A DNA stretch of 64,000 nucleotides from Luidia sarsii (GCA_949987565.1 OX465117.1:5394621-5458620), one strand, 5' to 3'; counted from the first letter of the stretch, positions 31,159-41,080 are shown. The notes: a model not told the origin generated them from the sequence alone. Made by a program: numbers and translations.

Positions 31159-33931
31159 TGTCACTGTCTCTTACTCTGTCTCTGCCTCTATCTCTGTCTC
31201 TGCCTCTGCCTCTGCCACTCTCTATCTCTGCCACTGTCTCTGTCTTTGTCCATGTCTCTGCCTCTATCTCTGTCTCTGCCTCTATCTCTGTTTCTTTCTC
31301 TGCCACTGTCTTTGTCTCTGCATTTGCCTCTGCCTCTATCTCTGTCTCTGTCTCGGCCTCTGTCTCTGCCTCTGTCTCTGCTTCTGTCTCTGCCTCTGCC
31401 TCTGCCTCTGCCTCTTCCTCCATCTGTGTCTCTGTCTCTGCCAGACTATCTGATGGTGTGAATAGGACATGCAAACTTAAGTCCATGCAAGCACCTCTCA
31501 AATTTAGGCTCACTCCTCTCACCCAGAACAACTAGTTAACTGCAATCAGTTCAGCATGCCAAGCCTGAGCCTGGTCCTTGCAGTGTGACTGATGACTGGT
31601 TATGTCGCCCTGTATGTGCTGTCAGGTTGATGGGCCCGCGACGGAAGATGACCAATGCCATTGCCCGATGGCACAGTCAGGCCAGACCCTTCGCAGACAG
31701 TCTGGAGCAGGCCTACGCTGACAGGGTGGAGACGGCCATGCAGGAGATGGCAATACAGTTGCAGGAGGTAGGATACCAGATTTAAAAACAATCATTTGCT
31801 TTGCAGTCCCTGCCAGCCCCAAATTTCTCGCCTTAGAGAAGGATCCCGCAATAATTGAAACACCAGACCCTCTATTTACAATAAGCTATGAAACTGTCAA
31901 AGAAAATTTGAACCTGGATTAGAACCCAGGCCTCCGGTTTTACATACCAGTGCTCTACCACCGAGATATCCACCCCTTAGGTTGGGGCTTATCAACTATC
32001 TATGCTGGTACCAGGCAGAAGCATTCAACCACTACCTGCCGTATATCTCCAGGGATCACAACCCTGTTTTCGTTCAGATGAAAACACAAATTTGTTGTAA
32101 ATCTGGCTATCGCAGTTCGGGGATCACACAAAGTGGATGAAGGTTCCATAGTTACCTATTATTGTATTAAGATACGTGCACACACAAAGGAATGTAAACG
32201 AAATGAATGAATGTATGATAAAACATGCTCAACAGAAGCTGGAGATCTGGCATGCAGTAGAACTCAACAACCTTTATTTGAACCTTTATTTGTTGTAAAC
32301 ATGGCTATAGCAGTTCGGGGATCACACAAAGTGGATGAAGGTTTATAGTTGCCTGTTATTGTATTAAGATGCGTGCACACACAAAGGAATGTAAACGGAA
32401 TGAATGAATGTATGATAAAACATGCTCAACAGAAGCTGGAGATCTGGCATGCAGTAGAACTCAACAACCTTTATTTGAACCTCCAGGGTCCTTTTATGCA
32501 AAATGGAGGGCACTTTAGCACGGAATTATACAAAGGAAGTGGGGCCATTGCATAACAGTGGATGGCACACCTATGTTTTGGGGAAAAAAATGAATTCACT
32601 TGAGTAATGGATGGGACTTCATGGCTTGATGTTTGCCTGTCCATGCAGGCCATCGTCCGTAAGGATGAGCTGGAGGGGCAAGTGATGCAGGAGAGGGAGC
32701 TGAGGAGTGTGGTAGAGGCATGCCTAGTGGAGGACCGGAAGACGTACCAACAACTGCTCAGCCTGGTCTCTGATGCACGCAAGCTGTGCCACAACACCAG
32801 GCAGCTGTATGACAGCGTCAGGTCAGTACAGCCATCCATGTCTGATGGGGATGTCTCTGTGACTGACTTTCTCTTTGTCCTTCTCTGTGTGTGTCTGTGT
32901 CTCTACCTGTCTGTATGTCCGCACCTCTGGCTGTGCCTCTGTCTCTGCCTCCAATTTGGTCTCAGCCTCTGTCTGTCTCTGTCTGTCCCTCTGCGTCTGC
33001 TTGCTTCTATGTCCCTGTCAGTGTCTCTGCATCTCTGTTTCCTGTATCTCTGCCTTAACCTGTCTTCCAGTTTCTGTCTGTGCCTCCATCTCCGTCTCTC
33101 TCAGTCTCTGCTTCTGCCTAGCTTTATCTCTATTTCTGCCTGTCTCTGTCTCTTCCTTTGTCTCTGCCTCTGCCTCTTTGTCTGTCTGTACCTCTGCAGC
33201 TGCCTCAGCATCTCTGCGTCTCCCTATTTTTCTTTGTCTCTGTGTATCCATATCCCTTTCTGTCTGCATCTGCCTCTATTTCTGTCCCTCTCTGTCTCTT
33301 CCTTTGTCTGTGCCTCTGACCGTCTGTTCCTTTGTCTGTGCCTCTAACTTTCTGTTCCTTTGTCTCTGCCTCTACACCTGTCTTTTTCTCTGCCTCTCTG
33401 TCTGCCCTCTTCTTTGTTTATGCATGTGTGTCTGTCTCCATTTCTACCTCTGTTTGTCTTTAGGTGATTATACACAAATGTTGCAAACTGCTTTCTGACT
33501 AAAATTACCAAAATGCAAATTTCAAAATTTAGTGGGCCTGACGTTTCGATCCTAGCAGGACCTTTCTGCCTCTGCCTTTGAGAAAGGTCCTGCTAGGATC
33601 GAAACGTCAGGCCCACTAAATTTTAAGATCTGTCTGTCTTTGTTATATCTGTAATTTATTGAGGCACTCACCTAAGAGATCCGAATGAATCCCACACAAT
33701 CTTGGCGAAATCACTGTTCTGGATGACATCTGTGTCAGAATGCAGAAGACTCGCAGGTTCAAATCCCTCCTGAGCTTCTCATACCCAAGGCTGGGGCTCT
33801 TCTCTTCCTCAGAGCCTGCCAGACGGAGCTGACTCGGCGGCTGCAGATGTGCCCATCCTCGTTCATCCCCAAGGATGCCCGCCTGGAGGGGCTGTCCCAG
33901 CAGTTTGGCAGCCAGCTCCAGCTTGAGTCAC

Positions 33932-33964
<33 letters not shown>

Positions 33965-34332
33965 TGAGAGCAGGCAGTGAGGGTGGGTCTCTCTCATCAC
34001 CGCAGGCTGAGCAGAATCCCTTGGTGAGCGCCATCACCTCCAGCTTGGTCACATCGGTGGCAGGAGTGGAGGGGAGGCTCGGAGCTGGGAGTCCCCCGAC
34101 GGCGACGGCAGCAACCCCGGGCGGCTCTGGCGGCTCGTATCGCGGCTCCCCGGTGAACCCGGAGGGGGAAGAGCTGACCATGCTGACCCTGAATGACCTA
34201 CTGGTCCGGCTGGGACAGTCCTCCCACCAGCTGGGCCGAGCTGTGGCCCTGGCCACCAACAACATGGACCAGCTGATTGACGGCCAGACAGTGGGCTTCT
34301 CGCCCAACTCTAGTGGGAACTCTTTGCCCTGA
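23496..34332 (+). CDS. ANKS3: Ankyrin repeat and SAM domain-containing protein 3
   Basis: Complete coding region in 11 exons: 23496-23677, 24553-24751, 25273-25394, 26995-27076, 28199-28331, 28650-28832, 29365-29496, 29960-30683, 31626-31767, 32649-32821, 33813-34332. All phases agree; 863 codons plus TGA. Order: conserved N-terminus [20 protein letters not shown] (about residues 9-28), six ankyrin repeats (about 41-230), DLSSSDES linker, long Ser-rich disordered segment, SAM domain (about 542-604), coiled coil (about 605-720), Q10 run (about 732-741), C-terminal helical segment. Matches human ANKS3 (656 aa, remembered) block by block; the extra length is linker and tail. ANKS3 binds NEK8, ANKS6 and BICC1 and works in ciliary/nephronophthisis scaffolds. 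The start is the ATG that opens the conserved N-terminus; an upstream ATG at 23467 is out of frame. Confidence 0.94.
23755..24300 (+). repeat. 85-bp tandem repeat, array 2 (about 6 units)
   Basis: Same unit as 9985-10500 (aagcctccatccctattggt, gactgccagccaaggctgac), in ANKS3 intron 1 and in the same orientation. More diverged, and the last units are truncated. Confidence 0.88.
24553..24751 (+). CDS. ANKS3: ANKS3 coding exon 2, ankyrin repeats
   Basis: Residues 61-127. [20 protein letters not shown] is a textbook ankyrin TPLH-type repeat. The next repeat is [20 protein letters not shown]. The acceptor is a tandem NAGNAG (acagcag), so one Ser may be optional. Donor GTAAGC, phase 0. Confidence 0.95.
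24752..25272. other. ANKS3 intron 2
   Basis: Contains a half copy (24977-25022, gttgtgatgtttttatccta gcaggacc) of the fold-back family best seen at 33524-33624. Nothing else recognised. Confidence 0.5.
25273..25394 (+). CDS. ANKS3: ANKS3 coding exon 3, ankyrin repeat 4
   Basis: Residues 128-168: [20 protein letters not shown] then [19 protein letters not shown]. Acceptor after a long pyrimidine tract (tttgtttctcag), donor GTGAGA, phase 2. Confidence 0.95.
25490..25690 (-). repeat. tRNA-like SINE, minus orientation
   Basis: Read in reverse: gagctgaatagctcatatgg as A-box region and gatgtcaggttcaagtcgta as B-box region, with the same gatggccttcccaagtagtc neighbour as at 4815. In ANKS3 intron 3. 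Confidence 0.6.
26098..26145 (+). repeat. tRNA-like SINE head fragment
   Basis: taagggcaggatagctcaga followed by tggtaagagtg matches the head at 1538-1566; the B-box half is replaced by unrelated sequence. Confidence 0.5.
26638..26704. repeat. Decayed fold-back element
   Basis: Arms around gatgtttcgatcctagtagg and ctaggatcgaaacatttggc pair imperfectly (about 26 of 31). Same family as 33524-33624. In ANKS3 intron 3. Confidence 0.7.
26995..27076 (+). CDS. ANKS3: ANKS3 coding exon 4, ankyrin repeat 5
   Basis: Residues 168-195: [20 protein letters not shown] then ILSLLLKH. Acceptor attcttccag, donor GTAAGT, phase 0. The following intron contains the G-rich array. Confidence 0.95.
27440..27905 (+). 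repeat. G-rich 6/12-bp array in ANKS3 intron 4
   Basis: About 40 copies of ggacagggagag with stretches of pure (gggaca)3 near 27557 and 27665. The transcribed RNA would be G-rich with GGG runs every 6 nt, a G-quadruplex pattern. Higher-order duplication of about 108 bp is visible (catggagaaggacaggg recurs at 27600 and 27708). Confidence 0.95.
27930..28195 (+). repeat. C-rich degenerate repeat (ccccttgaccc)
   Basis: Degenerate 12-16 bp repeats of ccccttgacccctt type running into the exon-5 acceptor, where they serve as its pyrimidine tract. Confidence 0.8.
28199..28331 (+). CDS. ANKS3: ANKS3 coding exon 5, last ankyrin repeat
   Basis: Residues 196-240: [20 protein letters not shown] then [13 protein letters not shown], ending [10 protein letters not shown]. 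The main donor GTGAGT lies after 28331. A second donor GTATGT after 28298 has the same phase and would remove 11 residues. Human ANKS3 has a similar SPSL.. segment, favouring the longer form. Confidence 0.93.
28478..28590. repeat. Probable SINE/MITE tail with (ATA)n
   Basis: (ata)5 followed by tctagaccgacagattccgt, ctgcaaagacgctcaaggcg and cttaacaacattatac. The gctcaaggcgctt ending resembles a repeat tail common in marine invertebrate genomes (from memory, unverified). In ANKS3 intron 5. Confidence 0.45.
28650..28832 (+). CDS. ANKS3: ANKS3 coding exon 6, linker
   Basis: Residues 240-301. [16 protein letters not shown] matches the human DLSSSDES linker motif. It continues as a basic, Gly-rich disordered segment ([17 protein letters not shown]). 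Acceptor tctgtccag; donor GTGGGT, phase 1, chosen because exon 7 requires it. Confidence 0.9.
28885..29300 (+). repeat. 32-bp minisatellite in ANKS3 intron 6 (about 12 units)
   Basis: Unit ggcaactgtgcacaaagtat, atgggactgaaa; variants gcataaag and gtgaccg. The intron ends 60 bp later at the exon-7 acceptor. Confidence 0.93.
29365..29496 (+). CDS. ANKS3: ANKS3 coding exon 7, linker
   Basis: Residues 301-345, [18 protein letters not shown] and a Gln/Ser-rich tail. It resembles the human segment with GYVTFNSSGEN. Acceptor ctgtattgtag, donor GTAAAA, phase 1. Confidence 0.88.
29497..29959. other. ANKS3 intron 7
   Basis: No repeat or gene recognised, apart from A/T homopolymer tracts near 29831-29855. 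Confidence 0.5.
29960..30683 (+). CDS. ANKS3: ANKS3 coding exon 8, Ser-rich region and start of SAM domain
   Basis: Residues 345-586. A long Ser/Gly/Pro-rich disordered segment is followed by [20 protein letters not shown] and [20 protein letters not shown], the first four helices of the SAM domain, nearly identical to human at EEQDVDLR and FLTLT. Donor GTAAGT splits a Lys codon (phase 2) inside the SAM domain, followed at once by the C-rich array. Confidence 0.95.
30700..31445 (+). repeat. C-rich 6-bp array in ANKS3 intron 8
   Basis: (cctgtc/ccctgt)n, purest at 30742-30822, then degenerate ctctgtctctgc repeats. It is complementary to the (gggaca)n units of intron 4. Starts 16 bp after the exon-8 donor. 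Confidence 0.95.
31626..31767 (+). CDS. ANKS3: ANKS3 coding exon 9, end of SAM domain and coiled coil
   Basis: Residues 586-633. [20 protein letters not shown] completes the SAM domain (fifth helix); [20 protein letters not shown] begins the coiled coil. Acceptor tgctgtcag, donor GTAGGA, phase 0. Confidence 0.95.
31905..31978 (-). repeat. tRNA-like SINE, minus orientation
   Basis: Reverse reading: gtggatatctcggtggtaga (A-box region) and ctgggttctaatccaggttc (B-box region), with the neighbour block to 32110 (gccgtatatctccagggatc) shared with 1316-1360. In ANKS3 intron 9. Confidence 0.65.
32092..32481 (+). repeat. Tandem duplication, two units of about 195 bp
   Basis: 32092-32280 and 32290-32481 are nearly identical (gttcggggatcacacaaagt, aagctggagatctggcatgc, ctcaacaacctttatttgaa). 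No ORF. Recent local duplication in ANKS3 intron 9. Confidence 0.9.
32649..32821 (+). CDS. ANKS3: ANKS3 coding exon 10, coiled coil
   Basis: Residues 634-691. [20 protein letters not shown] corresponds to the human segment CQEQELRAVVESCLLE. Heptad-like hydrophobics continue through [20 protein letters not shown]. Acceptor ctgtccatgcag, donor GTCAGT, phase 2. Confidence 0.94.
32850..33470 (+). repeat. Degenerate tctgtctctgcc tract in ANKS3 intron 10
   Basis: Pyrimidine-rich 6-bp repeats like those in intron 8 but more decayed; three plus frames are open by composition only. Confidence 0.85.
33524..33624. mobile_element. Perfect fold-back element in ANKS3 intron 10
   Basis: Arms 33524-33567 and 33581-33624 are perfect 44-bp inverted repeats with a 13-nt loop (gcctctgcctttg). 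Core gacgtttcgatcctagcagg. Related decayed copies at 24977 and 26638. Non-coding; a fold-back MITE by structure. Confidence 0.9.
33813..34332 (+). CDS. ANKS3: ANKS3 coding exon 11, poly-Q and C-terminus
   Basis: Residues 691-863. [13 protein letters not shown] continues the coiled coil; ten uninterrupted CAG codons (33934-33963) give Q10. A Gly/Ser/Pro-rich linker leads to [20 protein letters not shown], a C-terminal helical block equivalent to the human end. TGA at 34330-34332. Confidence 0.93.
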
Positions 34333-35250
34333 AGTGTCCGGGGAGGGGAGGGACGATTGATGAGGTTAACTGTTGGGGTTAGATTGGGAAGGGGGTGGTG
34401 GTGGTGGTGGGACTATGAGGTGGGAGAGTTGGGTAGGTAAGCGGGTTGATTACGGGGGTTTGGGTAGGGGGTTGCATGAAGGCTAGAAGGGGGTTGGGCA
34501 GGTGGTCTGAAAGGGAGTTTGACTGAGCTGCTTGGAAGGGGGTCTGGCCAGAGGGGTTGCATTTTGGTGTTTTGGAGGGGGTTAGTACGGGTTGATTTGG
34601 GAGAGGCGATGGGCCCGTGGATGAGACAGGTGTGAGTGTTGTGGAGGCCAGGGTTAGGGGGGCTGTGAGTTTAGGGTTGGTCTTGGGGTAGGGATGAGTC
34701 AGAAGATCTGGGTTTGAGAAAGGGTATGGAAGAGACTCACACCTTGGGAAGACATACTGATAAAGCCCTCTACTGGTCTTCGGAACGAGACTTCCTAATC
34801 TTAGAATCTGTGCAGTCACAGAAAGGAGCTGTCTCTCATCTTTCACTTCAGGAGCCCATGTCCCATGCTCATGTTTCAGGCACATTGGCAATCACTTTTA
34901 GCCATGCAAGTCTCACATTTAGGTGCACATATGCAGTCCAGACACTACTGTGCCTGTTGGTTCTTTTGGATTTTTCTGAAATCTTTGATATATTTTTGCT
35001 ATATTTTCCCCGTATTTATACTTGCTACTCCCAGTTCCTGGTTTATATTTTGCATCTGCTCTTAGAAGCAAAGCTTTTTGCAGCAAGATTGAATTCCATC
35101 CAAAGTCCAAATTGGGTTCATAGTTTTAACACTAGTATTTTGAAAGAATTGCTTTTTTGTATCGAGCATTATGTACCATATTTATTGCACTGCCAGAAAA
35201 TCGATGGAAGCTGTACATTTACTGGAATAAATGAAGATTTTAGAATTTTT
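34333..35250 (+). other. ANKS3: ANKS3 3'UTR
   Basis: Follows the TGA. G/T-rich first half (gggttgg-type runs to about 34720), then AT-rich. AATAAA at 35226-35231 is the likely polyadenylation signal; ATTAAA at 35286-35291 is a second candidate. The 3' end is inferred. Confidence 0.6.
35226..35231 (+). terminator. ANKS3: Polyadenylation signal AATAAA
   Basis: Canonical hexamer in the AT-rich stretch about 890 nt after the ANKS3 stop, with T/GT-rich sequence 15-50 nt downstream. Confidence 0.6.
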
Positions 35251-35389
35251 ATTTTGTTTCGTTTTGTTTGTTTACTGTTGTTTTTATTAAATAATCACTG
35301 GGAAAGAATCCATATGGATTGATGCAAATGTTCTTTAATATCAGTGAATTTATTGTTATCAATCTGGGCCTCGTCATAACTCTTGAAAT

Positions 35390-35830
35390 AATTGACATCC
35401 TGTCCTCTTAAAATCCCTCCTCATTTTGCTCTATCCTCATCATCATTCATCTCCTCACCTTTATCAGCATCTTCATTGTCTTCCCTCAATTCTTCACCCA
35501 TCTGTTCCTCTCCTTTTCACAATCTTCCTCTTCCCCCCATTTCCTCTTCCACCTACATGTATTACATCTACCATTCCTCTTCCCAATTTTCTTCCCCATC
35601 CGCCTTCCTCTTTCTCTGCCCCACCTCTTCCCAATCTTTCTTTTCCTTGCCTTCCGAATCCTTTCCTTCCTCAAACTCCCTTTTCTACCCTTTTCACCTC
35701 TGCCCCCTCTCCCTACTCTTGCTCAGCTCACCTCTTTCCGTCCTCACCATCCTTCGAAATTTGTTTCATTTCTCACCATCTCCTGCAAACCACTATCCTC
35801 TCTGTTCCCGCTGGCAACAGCATTGAGCTC
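35390..35830 (+). repeat. Pyrimidine-rich tract
   Basis: CT-rich (cttcctctttcc, cctcatcatcattcatctcc) without a clear unit. Open frames here are compositional. Between ANKS3 and the intergenic region. Confidence 0.6.
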
Positions 35831-38490
35831 GAGACTAGGCATCAAGCTCAGTGAATTTCCTTTGTTCAAAGATAATTCTATTGTTAGTTATACACAAGAC
35901 TACATGTAGGTCCTCCCCCGTAAAAAAACAAAACAAACAACGGCTTATGCTCCAGGTCCAGCTATCCAAAAGCTGAAAACGCAGTGGCCGATTTCACAAA
36001 ATGCCAAGACTTGATTGGGAAAAGAAAATCGTCCAATATTGCGACACATTCTTGGATCAATTTCACCGTTGAGTGCATCTCAACTTAGGGTGGTCTTGTC
36101 TGCACGAGCACGTATAATGCCCAATAGCAAAAAAATTCAACTTTTTTTCACCCATTTTTCCATGTAAAATCTGAGATACGGTGGTGCTTTTTGCTTCGTT
36201 TTTGCTCTATTCAGAAAACTTACATAGGTTTTTTAAAAAATCTTTTAGAATAATTATTGAGGGGATTGGGAATTGGGGTGGGCTTGAATAAAAAGGAGAT
36301 ATTATCAACATTATGAAGGACTAAATGATAAATTTCTGATTTGTGTAGTAAGTTTAGTGAACATAATACATGTACATGATACAAATGAACATTAAAACAA
36401 AAACATCTGGTGGGTCAAACAAATCCTGCTGGAGATTTGGCAAAGGGACTTTGTCACACATCTAAAATCTGAACCAAGCAATATGGCTTGTCTTTAATGC
36501 AGAACGCAAAGCATTTCCCCCAACAGTTTCATGAAATATGTGTTTTTGTTCTCTTAAAATGCTGTTATTAATTCTCATTTAGAAATAGAGTACGGTACAG
36601 GCAAAGATAAAAAAAATACAAACATTTTACTCCTTTTTTGAATAAAATTCCCTTTCCCCGGTTCTAGATAGGAATTAACACTTTTGGCCAATCCCGTGAG
36701 TTCTATCTTTGATGGCGGCGGCCATCTTGGATATGACTAGCTCTTATACAGTAGCCTGTGTACACACGTGCGTTTGTTTACGTGCACGTAATGTACATGT
36801 ACATGTACATGCACTACATGTACTGTGCACGCACGCATGTTGACAACGTTCTGCAGTACATGTACATGTACAATATAACAGAGACAGGTGAGAACGCCAG
36901 TTTATCTGTGTGAAATTCTAAGTGAAATAACTGACTGAAATGATGGCGAGAACTCACGGAAATAGTCAGGGGTTGGTAGGAACAAGGTAAGGTTTGAACA
37001 AGATAGGGCATTGGGTATTTTTAGGCCCGGTAGATAATGATTTGTTTAGGCCCAAATTTCACACAAAAACGCTGTTGGCTGCGGCATAAATCGTGTGGGT
37101 CTACATTTTACATACACCGTGAAATCATGTAGCAAAATCAAACCTTAAGTTTACTCGTGTATGGTATCATCATGGAGCAAGTAGTTTGCCAAGTTCCCCG
37201 TTCGGTTTGGTAACAATTAAATCAAGAACAAGACATTATGGACAAGAGCAGGCTCATTGGTTGTTCCTTGTTTCTTACAAAATGTCACGGCTTAAAATAT
37301 TTTCCAAATGCATGGCACGTATCAGGCTGTCTGTCCATTTACTCATGTGGTACATACAGTCACATTGTGTACATGTACAGTCAGCGGGCAAATGCCGCAT
37401 TCCATGAAGTCCACGAAGAGGCTGGTAACTGGTGGTCACCAGTCGTGAACTGGAGGCAGAAATCTTCCCTCCAGTTCACGACTTGCCAAATTACACGTTT
37501 TCGACGCTTAGCCTTCTAACTCACATCGCACGATGAAAACAACTCCGTATAACGATCTCAGACTTCGTATCTTACAGTTGGTTTCCTGCTCTTGTCCGTC
37601 ACCGAAAATGTGGAAAGTTAAGGCTTTTCCAGTAGGCCAAACTCGTGTGATTCAAAAAGTTGCTCTTTTGGGGTCTATTTTCCTAGGTACAAAATTGGCA
37701 GTTGCTCCGAAGCTCGAGTTTTCTTTATTGTTGGTCCTAAAAAAAATCTGAGTGTACCATAACAAACCCCAACATCCGTAGAAAAACAAATAGCACGCAA
37801 CTTGAGGCAGTCCGTTCTGGGTAAAAACTCTCGCTTATATATATATTTTTTTGGTATTATTATTTAAAGACAAAAAGTAACATGGCCCAACACTAGGCTT
37901 TTATAAAAAATGAAAAAAATAAAAAGGCAGCTAGAGAAAGTACCAAGAAGGAGGAAATGTGTCTCTGGAGTGACATTGGGAAAGGTCATAATTGAAAAAG
38001 CAGTGAGAAGGAGGATTGTGAAGTTTTTTTAAGCGTCACAAAGCTAGCAGATATCAACAAGACCAGTACGTTAAAGCATAAATTATGAATGATTTGAGGA
38101 AAGTGTTAGAAGCAGTGTCGAAAAAAACCCCACAAAGATGAACACAAAAAAACATACAGGGAAGAATTTTACAGTGCCACACAGCATTTTGAGTTATTTT
38201 AAGAATTTATTTTGCGTTTGGCTGCACTGGGACACCTTACTTAACACCACCATCGAAAATAGGTGACGATGCTTACTGCGCGGTGCGCCGCGGACGTCAA
38301 CAAAACCGGGTAATCTTACGGAAGTGACAGGCTTGATCAACCTTTTCTATGATTATTCTAATAGGCTGTGGTGTGGGGAAAGTGACTGAGACCTCCTTTA
38401 GTGTGATACTTTCGTCCACTTTGGTCAGCTTGAAGAAAAGTCCTTATATCGTCGAAAACCGGTAACTGGAGGATATAACAGGACCGACAT
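35831..38490. other. Intergenic region without recognisable gene
   Basis: AT-rich. Visible items are a tacatg-rich palindromic patch (36795-36875) and a 16-bp hairpin at 37441-37483. No spliced or long ORF with family resemblance. Confidence 0.55.
37441..37483. repeat. 16-bp perfect inverted repeat
   Basis: agtcgtgaactggagg at 37441-37456 and cctccagttcacgact at 37468-37483, loop 11 nt. Confidence 0.85.
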
Positions 38491-38493
38491 AAT

Positions 38494-38864
38494 TATGACG
38501 CTTAACCACCGTCTTTGAGCCATGCTGGTACCCCGTAAATTGTGTGGGGACTATACAAGGACGTGTTTTGTAAACCAGCGTAAGTTAGGCTTAGCGCGCT
38601 ACGGTTAGGGTTATGGTTACGGTTAGAGTTAGAGTTCGGGTTGGGTTAGCGTTACTCATAGAGTTAGGATTAGGATTAGGGTTAGGTTCAGGATTAGGGT
38701 TGTTAGGGTTAGGATTAGGATAAGGGTTAGGTTTGTTTCGTGCTTGTGCCTGTAACTACAATGACAAATGAATGAATGAATGAATGAATGAATGGGGAGG
38801 CCTCAGCAAAACCTGGCTGCGCGCATGCGCACTTATAGCTTAGCCACGGTGGTTAAGTGTCATA
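38494..38864 (-). mobile_element. MITE with telomere-like interior, copy 2
   Basis: Inverted copy of 11130-11521: same ends (tatgacgcttaaccaccgtc; gccacggtggttaagtgtca), ttagggttaggttcaggatt core and (GAAT)n. The match continues past the right end to about 38884. Confidence 0.8.
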
Positions 38865-39133
38865 CGTCGTGACGCTTATATGCCTAAAAAAATGGCGTAA
38901 AATTGGGTCAGGAGGTCAAAGGGCAAACAGTTTTTAACCAACATCGATACATGCATGAGTCATTACGATACATACGGTGGCGGCTTCTGCAGTGACTGAA
39001 GGAGCGAAAAGGTGAATTTACCATGAGTTTACTACGCTGTTCTACACGCACATGTCAAGAATACAATAGTTTCTATTAAAGTATGACTATTAGCTGTGAG
39101 TCGTGTGCAATGGTGCTGCACGACATTTAGGTA

Positions 39134-39320
39134 AACGCAGTGGCTGTTGTTACGGCAGTCGTCCGTTTGGTTCCTTGACTTGATTGTATTTCGTCAGCAT
39201 TGCAGGCTGGTTGAACCAGTCTATTAGCTGATAGTCTGGTTCCAAGAGCTAAACATCCTGACAAATACTGTTAAGTCAGGGAACCACACGGACTACTGCC
39301 GTAACAACAGCCACTGCGTT
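39134..39320. mobile_element. 187-bp MITE with 48-bp inverted ends
   Basis: The left arm aacgcagtggctgttgttac... and the right arm match at 45 of 48 positions. The centre has a further small palindrome (ctggttgaaccag). Same terminal motif as 41081-41352. Confidence 0.88.
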
Positions 39321-40881
39321 ATGCAAACTACCTCTTCGGTTTTTGCGCTTTCGCAATGTGCAAGGGACCTTTGCGCGTGCGTGTTGGTGAGTAGCATTGG
39401 AATGCCACCCACCCGTGAACTGGGAAATACGGGTCGTGAACACGATAAACACGACGTGATTGGAATGCAGCATAACCCCAATCACATTGTTGGTTGCCCC
39501 CATACCTTCGGTATTATTGTCATCAATATGTTGTCTTCATTTGCCTCCTCAGTGTTCAACAACCTGCCTTTAAAAAAGTCTGCATGTGAACAGTCCAACA
39601 ATAATGAACAGTCCAACAATAATGCTTTACCAAAAATGGCACATTTATAATTATGTTTTTTTTTTATCATTCCGTTTTCGATTCATATCAAGACAATGCA
39701 ATATCAAGCTGACGTAAATGTTCATGACGCATCGAAGTCTGAATTTTGATTGAATTATCGGCCGCTACCTCAGATCCTCAAATCCTACTAGCAAGCCTAT
39801 CTTGCACTTACGTTACACGTTGAATCCTGGCACCGCTGTATTTTCGTCACTAAATTGTTAAAACCTTCCCGCTCATCAGTTTGTTAACCTTTGTTTGTTT
39901 GTTGGAACCCTATAAAACATTTAAACAAAGGCCGATGAATGAGCGTAGCATGACACCATACTGGGCTGAACAGTTTTACAGTTGACTGTTCTGTACAGGG
40001 CACCCGGCTGCATGTCAACTTTCCGCAAGTGAACAACGAGACTTTTTTTCAATTTGGGATGCGATGAATAATAGATTCGCCCGAATCGTCACTTTAGAAT
40101 ATAAATGTTGATTAATTCCAGTGGTTGGAGTACCACTTTTACTTTGATTGCTGCGGTCAGGCGCGCTGGAAATTCCTCGGACGTTCTACACTATAAAGCG
40201 CAGTGTGTGGTGGTGGAACCGTGGTAGGGTAGGCGGCATTCATAGATATTCCTAGTATTGTAGGTTTGAATTCCTACACGTCCGCCAATTGGATGGGGTC
40301 TTTCTGTATACGAGAGTCGCTCTTGGATCATTGTGCACAAAGGGTAGGCTATTGAACTCGTCTGGCTTGCGTTTTCCCGATCGCAATGCAGAACCAGTTC
40401 GCTACGTCACCACACGACAGGGCGCGGCAAGATATCCTGTGCGTGTCTACTCTGAGTCCAATAGTCGGTGATTTCAAGGCACCAAATCATCATGTATTTT
40501 GCACGTATTTACGAAGGTTAAATGCTTGCTTCGGGAACCCAAGATCGATTGTGCCAAGAAGGTAAATATATTTCAGTTAGGAAAGAGTTCCATACAGCCT
40601 ACGCAAAAAACCCACTGAAAAGCACATTTAAATAACTGACTTAGGCCTACCTTGCACCCTATGACACTTCAATAGCACTTGTATAAAACTGTGGCTAGTC
40701 TTTGTAAGGAGTTTAGACTGTAATTTGCTCAGCCTCTGAAGCCATATAATGGATACATGTTTGAGGGCAATCCTTAATAATTTTGGAATTTAGAAAAGTG
40801 TCGTTTTGCATTACGCACCATTGCCTACAAGGCAAGACTCAAGGCTTAGCGCGCTGTTCATGTCAGTAAGTTACTTCTGCC

Positions 40882-41017
40882 CTGCATAGAAAATTTCAAA
40901 GTTATGTCCCGTAACACTTATTCGGACTCTAAGGACGACAAGATTTTAGTTTAATACCCTTACTATGAATGTCTGGGAAAAAACCCGAAACCCAAATTAA
41001 ACCACATGTTATAATGT
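40882..41017 (+). repeat. Direct repeat, left copy
   Basis: tttcaaagttatgtcccgta, cacttattcggactctaag and ccaaattaaaccacatgtta recur at 41460-41596 with about 90% identity by eye. The copies bracket the MITE at 41081. Confidence 0.88.
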
Positions 41018-41080
41018 AGACAACATCCATGGTCTGGCACAACCACTTACCGAAGAAATTATGGACGTACAGTTTTCCCA

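Noticed and set aside
30688..31461. Plus-strand [12 protein letters not shown] frames of about 255 codons
   Set aside because: Compositional frames over the C-rich array after the ANKS3 exon-8 donor; exon 9 requires splicing at 30683 to keep the SAM domain.
33700..33780. Possible tRNA-like relic (caggttcaaatccctcctga)
   Set aside because: B-box-like only; no A box at the right spacing.
34379..34891. Minus-strand 170-codon frame downstream of ANKS3
   Set aside because: Thr/Pro/Asn-rich translation of the G/T-rich 3'UTR; no family resemblance and no clear splice context.
40196..40290. Possible SINE (ggtttgaattcctacacgtc B-box-like)
   Set aside because: Only one weak box; no second copy seen in the window.
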